NCBI GenBank assembly: GCA_036676195.1
Contig: JAKFDK010000066.1
Span: forward strand, 1-17,965
Length of the DNA: 17,965 nucleotides
Direction: 5' to 3'
DNA from: JAKFDK01 sp036676195
Lineage (GTDB): Bacteria > Bacillota > Sulfobacillia > Symbiobacteriales > ZC4RG38
Part shown: positions 14,401 through 17,965 of the stretch, piece after piece
Layout: each line of letters begins with the position of its first letter
How positions within the stretch are numbered: the stretch's first letter is position 1
The notes under the pieces: model-generated
Seen by the model: only the letters and a program-made list of their open reading frames with translations
Databases searched by the model: none
Told to the model about the DNA's origin: nothing
Translations under genes and position numbers: made by a program

Positions 14401-15887
14401 TCCTGGTCTTTCCTCCCGGGCGGTAGCGACATGGTCGGGTCCTCTACCGGACCGGGCCCGTAGGGTGGGCGGGGCGTTTGCCCAAACAGGTCGCGCAGGA
14501 ACCCCGGATGCAGGGGCATGATCGGCGTGGCATAGGGGATTCGGCCGCTGGTCAGGCCGGCAAAATGGGCCAGTATGTACACATAGCCCAGGATCAGGCC
14601 GAAGAAACCGAACATGCTGCTCAGCACGAGCAGCACCAGACGCAGGATGGTGGCCACATTGGCCAGGCTGGTACTGGGCAGGGCAAAGGTGGAAATGGCC
14701 GTGGCCGAAACCACCAGCACCATGGCCGGCGAGGTAATCCCTGCCCGCATGGCCGCTTCGCCAATAACCAGACCGCCAACAATACTCACACTGGGGCCAA
14801 CCGGGCGGGGCAAGCGCAGGCCCGCCTCCCGCAGAATCTCAAAGATAATGGTCATGACGAGCGCCTCCACCGGCGTGGGCAGGGGTGCACCTTCCCGCTG
14901 GGCCAGCAGGCTGAGGGTAATGAGGGTGGGCAGCGCCTGCAGGTGAAAGGTGGTGACCGCCACGTACAGGGACGGCAGGAATACGGCCAGCAGGAACGCC
15001 AGCATGCGGATACTCCGGACCAGGAGCACAAAGGGGCGCAGTTCATACAGGTCGTCGGCGGCATTCAAAAAGTCCTTGAACACGGCCGGCAGAATCAGGA
15101 CCCTGTTCGAATTGTCCGCCAGCACCGCCACCCGGCCCGAGGCCAGGTGGTGAACCACCAGGTCCGGTCGCTCGGTGATCAGCACGGTAGGCGCCAGGGA
15201 GTTGGGGCGGTCGCTCAGGGCCGTGATCAGGTTTTCGGTATCGAACACCGTTTCCGGGTTGAGCTTGCCTAACTGGCGGCGGACCTGCTCCACCAGGGCC
15301 GGAGCCGCCTTCCCTCTGAGGTAGGTGATGACCACCACCGTCCGGGTGAGGGCGCCGATTTCCTGGCGCTCCACGCACAGGTCCCGGGTCGGCAGGCGCT
15401 GGCGCATCAGCGCCAGGTTCACGTCGATCAGGGAGGTAAAGCTTTCCCGCCCGCCATGTACGGAAGGTTCCACCACCGTATCCTCAATGGGACGGGCCGG
15501 TGGGTCCTTGACATTCAGGAGCAGCGCTTCCGGGTGGCCGTCAATGAGCAGGGCCGTGTGGCCCCGCAGAATCCCCAGCACCACGCTGCCCAGGTCGGCG
15601 GCCCCCTGGACAGTGGCGACGGGCAGCCGGGTTTTTCCGGCCGGCGCGCGGGTGACCAGCCTGGCGCCGTGCTCAAACAGGGGCCGCAAAATGCGGTCTT
15701 CCAGGCGGCTGTTGTCCACTGTGCCCTGCTGGTACACCAGCAGGGCGGCGGTGGGCCGCCCGCCCGGTTCCGGCAGCAGCAGGTCGCGCCAGGTGAGGTC
15801 GCCCAGGTGCCCCAGTTGAGCCTCCAGCCGGGCCCGGTTGTCCCGCAGCCTGGCCCGGAGTGCCTCGTGGTCAGCCTGCTTTGGCAC
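14397..15887 (-). CDS. Spore germination receptor subunit A (GerA/GerKA family), operon 2
   Basis: A 496-residue GerA subunit of standard family length, starting at GTG 15887 with an AAGGGGGG Shine-Dalgarno. The soluble domain (residues 1-280) carries TALLIDG (111-117), ESFTSLIDVNLALMRQRLPT (148-167) and LADNSNRVLILP (256-267). About five membrane segments follow from residue 286 to 445, including EAGLRLPRPVGPSVSIVGG (354-372), which matches the equivalent motif in GerA1. It lacks the roughly 100-residue charged N-terminal extension of GerA1. The start overlaps the end of gerB2 by 17 bases and the stop overlaps gerC2 by four, so the three genes form one tightly coupled operon. The sequences of the two GerA proteins differ widely outside conserved motifs. 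Confidence 0.95.
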   Translation of the reverse strand: MPKQADHEALRARLRDNRARLEAQLGHLGDLTWRDLLLPEPGGRPTAALLVYQQGTVDNSRLEDRILRPLFEHGARLVTRAPAGKTRLPVATVQGAADLGSVVLGILRGHTALLIDGHPEALLLNVKDPPARPIEDTVVEPSVHGGRESFTSLIDVNLALMRQRLPTRDLCVERQEIGALTRTVVVITYLRGKAAPALVEQVRRQLGKLNPETVFDTENLITALSDRPNSLAPTVLITERPDLVVHHLASGRVAVLADNSNRVLILPAVFKDFLNAADDLYELRPFVLLVRSIRMLAFLLAVFLPSLYVAVTTFHLQALPTLITLSLLAQREGAPLPTPVEALVMTIIFEILREAGLRLPRPVGPSVSIVGGLVIGEAAMRAGITSPAMVLVVSATAISTFALPSTSLANVATILRLVLLVLSSMFGFFGLILGYVYILAHFAGLTSGRIPYATPIMPLHPGFLRDLFGQTPRPPYGPGPVEDPTMSLPPGRKDQE

Positions 15888-17004
15888 GGCGGCTTCCCCC
15901 CTTGCTCAACTGTCCCCGGACGGCCGCCACCACCCAGATGAGCAGCGGGAGCAGGACGCCCATGAACCCGCTGACCGGCAGGTAGTACCGGGTGACGAAT
16001 ACGTCGAAGCGGGTGACATCGGGGAAAGGGACCAGGCTGCTGGCCAGGACCAGCACGCCGCCGCCGATCAGGAACAGGCGCCAGCGCTTGATTCCCAGCA
16101 GTTGGCTGGTCCCCTGGGCCGCCGCCCAGATCAGCAGCCCTGTCCGCACATAGGCGCCCACCAGCCACTGGTGCACGGTGAGCAGGTCGGTACGCTCAAT
16201 GAAGCGGGCAAAGCTGACCAGCAACCACTGCTGGTAGGTGGGGTAGGGCATGTTGGCTGCCTGCCGGTAGCCCAGCGAAGCAATGGCCCCGGCGGTGGGG
16301 CCGATCATGACCCAGGCGGCATACACAACCCCCCACGCGCCCGCTTTGAACAGGCGTTGCCGGTCTTTCACGTATTGTGTAAACATGGCCAGCACGGAGA
16401 TTTCGCCGAAGATGCACAGGGCCACCACACTGGACGTGAACACCGGACCCAGGCCGTATTCGAACATGGGCAGCAGCAACTGGTAGTTTTTGGCCGGCAT
16501 GGTCATCACGGATACGAACATGCCCACGATGGTCAGGGTAGGCAGGGTAAGCTGGTTGACCCGGGCCAGTATTTCAATGCCGCCCAGCGCCACGTACAGG
16601 CAGGCGGCCAGGTAGAGGGCGGCAATGACTACCGCCGGGGTCTCGGTCAGGACGGAGTCGATCATCCAGTCGGTGGTGCGGCGCAGGCCGAAAATGGCGC
16701 TCAGGAGGAAGTAGATGATGTAGGCGCCGGCCAATACGTGGCCGAGGCCGGGTCCCAGGACTTTGGGCAGGTACTGCACCAGACTGCGACCGGGGAAGGC
16801 GTTGGACAGAGAGACCACTGCGGCGATGACCAGCAGCATCGGTGGCAGGATCACAAATCCGGCCATCCAGGCGTCCCGCCCGCCGGCCCGGACCAGGTAA
16901 GTGAGCGACAGGGCGTGGTTGCTGATGGCGGTGATGGTTGCCACCACCATTCCGGCCTGGAAAGCACTGATTTCGGCCTTGTACGCCGTCAGCTTCGCTG
17001 GCAT
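15871..17004 (-). CDS. Spore germination permease subunit B (GerAB/ArcD/ProY family), operon 2
   Basis: A 377-residue polytopic protein with ten or eleven predicted helices. ATG 17004 begins MPAKLTAYKAEISAFQAGMV, typical of GerB N-termini, and has AGGGGGG upstream. The open frame continues upstream to 17343 through a tandem repeat, but that part looks non-coding. The family core is visible in the region RTTDWMIDSVLTETPAVVI and in YLAACLYVALGGIEILARVN, the counterpart of the 'GGLE..SR.N' block of GerB1. As the ligand-binding subunit it would define which nutrient triggers receptor 2. It is first in the operon, an order (B-A-C) different from operon 1, and overlaps gerA2 by 17 bases. Confidence 0.93.
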   Translation of the reverse strand: MPAKLTAYKAEISAFQAGMVVATITAISNHALSLTYLVRAGGRDAWMAGFVILPPMLLVIAAVVSLSNAFPGRSLVQYLPKVLGPGLGHVLAGAYIIYFLLSAIFGLRRTTDWMIDSVLTETPAVVIAALYLAACLYVALGGIEILARVNQLTLPTLTIVGMFVSVMTMPAKNYQLLLPMFEYGLGPVFTSSVVALCIFGEISVLAMFTQYVKDRQRLFKAGAWGVVYAAWVMIGPTAGAIASLGYRQAANMPYPTYQQWLLVSFARFIERTDLLTVHQWLVGAYVRTGLLIWAAAQGTSQLLGIKRWRLFLIGGGVLVLASSLVPFPDVTRFDVFVTRYYLPVSGFMGVLLPLLIWVVAAVRGQLSKGGSRRAKAG

Positions 17005-17127
17005 AATCGCCCCCCCTGGACAAGTATTGCCAATGGGGAGCCATTCATGCGCTGCCTGCCTTTGGGTGAATAGTGGGCCGGTACGCTCGGCAGCGGGCGG
17101 GCGCCGGCGGTTCCGGAGGCCGGCCGG

Positions 17128-17204
17128 GGCCACCCGCTCGGGCCACCCGCTCGGGCCACCCGCTCGGGCCACCCGCTCGGGCCACCCGCTGGGGCAGCCC
17201 GCTG
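17128..17204. repeat. Tandem array of a 13-bp unit upstream of germination operon 2
   Basis: Unit GGCCACCCGCTCG is repeated head to tail: four exact copies from 17128 to 17179, a fifth with one end change (17180-17192), and a degenerate sixth (17193-17204). The period is not a multiple of three, so coding is unlikely. The array lies about 125 bases upstream of the gerB2 start, where it could affect promoter spacing or serve as a protein-binding array, or be a slippage product. Confidence 0.92.
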
Positions 17205-17337
17205 TAATACGGGGGTGGGTATCGATCGGATTTGCCACTTCCGGGGAGGGTTTTGGCCTGAATTCGCCTGGACTCGGTAGGTTCACTGCTATGTTCCGGG
17301 GCAGCCTGCGCTCCTGGTGCGGGGTTCTTGACCTGTA

Positions 17338-17393
17338 CGCCACTCAATACGGCACGTTCGGCAGGAATTTAAAGCTTTGCAACCCGTGTTCGC
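17338..17393. repeat. Dispersed direct repeat module, copy A
   Basis: The core CGGCACGTTCGGCAGGAATT (17350-17369) recurs at 17498-17517 with two changes (CGGCACGTTCGGCAAAAATT). Flanking similarity extends from CGCC-CTCAAT on the left to a GTTCGC/GCTCGC end on the right, giving a module of about 56 bases here. Confidence 0.7.
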
Positions 17394-17415
17394 TCTAAAA
17401 GATTACCGAGCAGTG

Positions 17416-17428
17416 CCTTCTCAGGCCC
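17416..17428. repeat. 13-bp direct repeat, copy 1
   Basis: CCTTCTCAGGCCC recurs exactly at 17791-17803. Sequence to the right of each copy also shows partial similarity (an AGGTAGC/AGGCTAC stretch followed by CCGG-rich DNA), suggesting a longer decayed module. Confidence 0.55.
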
Positions 17429-17475
17429 CCTGGATACTCCCCCAGGTAGCAACCCCGGCCGATTTCGCCGAAAAT

Positions 17476-17547
17476 CGCCCCTCAATGCCGCTAAACGCGG
17501 CACGTTCGGCAAAAATTTAGGCTCTGTTCGCAACAACGGGTGCTCGC
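17476..17547. repeat. Dispersed direct repeat module, copy B
   Basis: Second copy of the module, about 72 bases long. Relative to copy A it has an extra segment of about 11 bases that creates a 6-bp perfect hairpin (17486-17502) immediately before the shared core. The two cores are 148 bases apart. Confidence 0.7.
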
Positions 17548-17651
17548 CAGGCGTTCTGGTCTCCACCAAGTACGTGCTGCCCGGAATGTCAGCGATTCAG
17601 GTGCTGGGTCGCTACGGCCCCCCGCTACGCGAATGCTGCCCTTTGCGCTTC

Positions 17652-17683
17652 AATCAGCGCCCGGCCGCGATTCAACGCTGATT
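17652..17683. repeat. Inverted repeat AATCAGCG / CGCTGATT
   Basis: Perfect 8-bp arms at 17652-17659 and 17676-17683 enclose 16 bases. There is no T-run and no adjacent gene, so it is neither an obvious terminator nor a clear operator. Confidence 0.5.
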
Positions 17684-17703
17684 TCCAGGGCGGTCCCTGG
17701 CTA

Positions 17704-17868
17704 CATGCGGAAAACACCGGTGATCACATAAAATCGGAGCCGCACAGGTGGGGGAGCCGCCACTTTTCGCCGTCTCCGGACCAGAACGCCCCTTCTCAGG
17801 CCCAAAACAGGCTACTTCCGGGGCGAACATCCCTTGGAACCGCGGGATTCGCCTGCTGTTTCCGCATG
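17704..17868. repeat. Widely spaced inverted repeat CATGCGGAAA(A)CA
   Basis: CATGCGGAAAACA (17704-17716) is matched in inverted orientation by TGTTTCCGCATG (17857-17868), differing by one A in the A-run. The arms bound 165 bases. The size would fit a small non-autonomous element, but arms of 12-13 bases are weak evidence and no flanking target duplication was seen. Confidence 0.3.
17791..17803. repeat. 13-bp direct repeat, copy 2
   Basis: Exact copy of CCTTCTCAGGCCC from 17416-17428, 375 bases away, in the same gene-free stretch. Confidence 0.55.
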
Positions 17869-17965
17869 GTTTGGAACTCTGCCTCGGAGGAGAGCGGTGA
17901 ATCATCCCGCCCCTGCCTCGACCACCCGAAATCGGGGTTGCGGCCCGGAATCTGATCAACTGCTG

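Larger units (their letters stand above)
17205..17965. other. About 760 bases without a credible gene at the right edge
   Basis: The short open frames here lack Shine-Dalgarno sites, family motifs and the codon-position G+C bias of the real genes, so none is annotated. No tRNA or rRNA was seen. Composition is more mixed than in the genes, with AT-rich patches near 17365-17400 and 17510-17520. The stretch instead holds repeated modules listed separately, plus hairpins such as TGCCGC-TAAAC-GCGGCA (17486-17502). It may include distal regulatory DNA for operon 2 or a degenerate dispersed element. Confidence 0.6.

Noticed and set aside
17005..17343. Upstream extension of gerB2 through the tandem repeat
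   Set aside because: The repeat period of 13 is out of step with codons, and the extension resembles no GerB protein. ATG 17004 has its own ribosome binding site.
17369..17959. Three short open frames at the right edge (minus 17369-17569, plus 17540-17731, minus 17672-17959)
   Set aside because: No Shine-Dalgarno sites and no motifs. The recurring peptide fragments come from the DNA repeats in this stretch, not from protein homology.

Overview
The window comes from a high-GC, endospore-forming member of the Firmicutes, most likely a Symbiobacterium-like or Limnochordia-like clostridial lineage. That placement is inferred. The evidence is two complete sets of GerA/GerB/GerC nutrient germinant-receptor genes, purine-rich Shine-Dalgarno sites before most genes, frequent GTG/TTG starts, and strong G+C bias at third codon positions. 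No rRNA, tRNA, CRISPR array or transposase gene was seen.

Layout. (1) 1-2359, minus strand: a PHP-domain metallohydrolase of the CehA/McbA type, then a GH4 glycosidase with a CDMP signature that runs off the left edge. The long plus-strand reading frame over this stretch is an antisense shadow. (2) 2514-6987, plus strand: germination operon 1 in the order A-B-C, ending in a 54-residue two-helix membrane protein that resembles the small 'D' proteins of some Bacillus receptors. (3) 6984-11225, minus strand: a two-subunit CoA-transferase whose alpha gene carries an in-frame TGA, tatA with a probable terminator, a secreted protein with a copper-amine-oxidase-N (stalk) domain, and a thiolase. The thiolase converges on operon 1 with overlapping stop codons. 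(4) 11486-13042, plus strand: two membrane proteins of unknown function, closed by a perfect 13-bp terminator hairpin. (5) 13117-17004, minus strand: germination operon 2 in the order B-A-C, all genes overlapping. (6) 17005-17965: a tandem 13-bp repeat followed by about 760 bases with no credible gene but several short direct and inverted repeats.

How the genes work together. The two operons should each build an inner-spore-membrane receptor: a GerA-type channel subunit, a GerB-type APC-fold ligand-binding subunit and a GerC lipoprotein. They differ in gene order, GerA architecture and GerC linkers, so they are diverged paralogues rather than a recent duplication. The thiolase and CoA-transferase suggest acyl-CoA/3-oxoacid metabolism, although the transferase appears disrupted. 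The GH4 and PHP genes are probably co-transcribed in sugar or phosphoester metabolism.

No clearly new system stands out. The best leads are the TGA in the CoA-transferase alpha gene together with a beta subunit lacking the expected catalytic Glu, the small two-helix protein in operon 1, the PHP gene without a standard start codon, and the repeat modules at the right edge.
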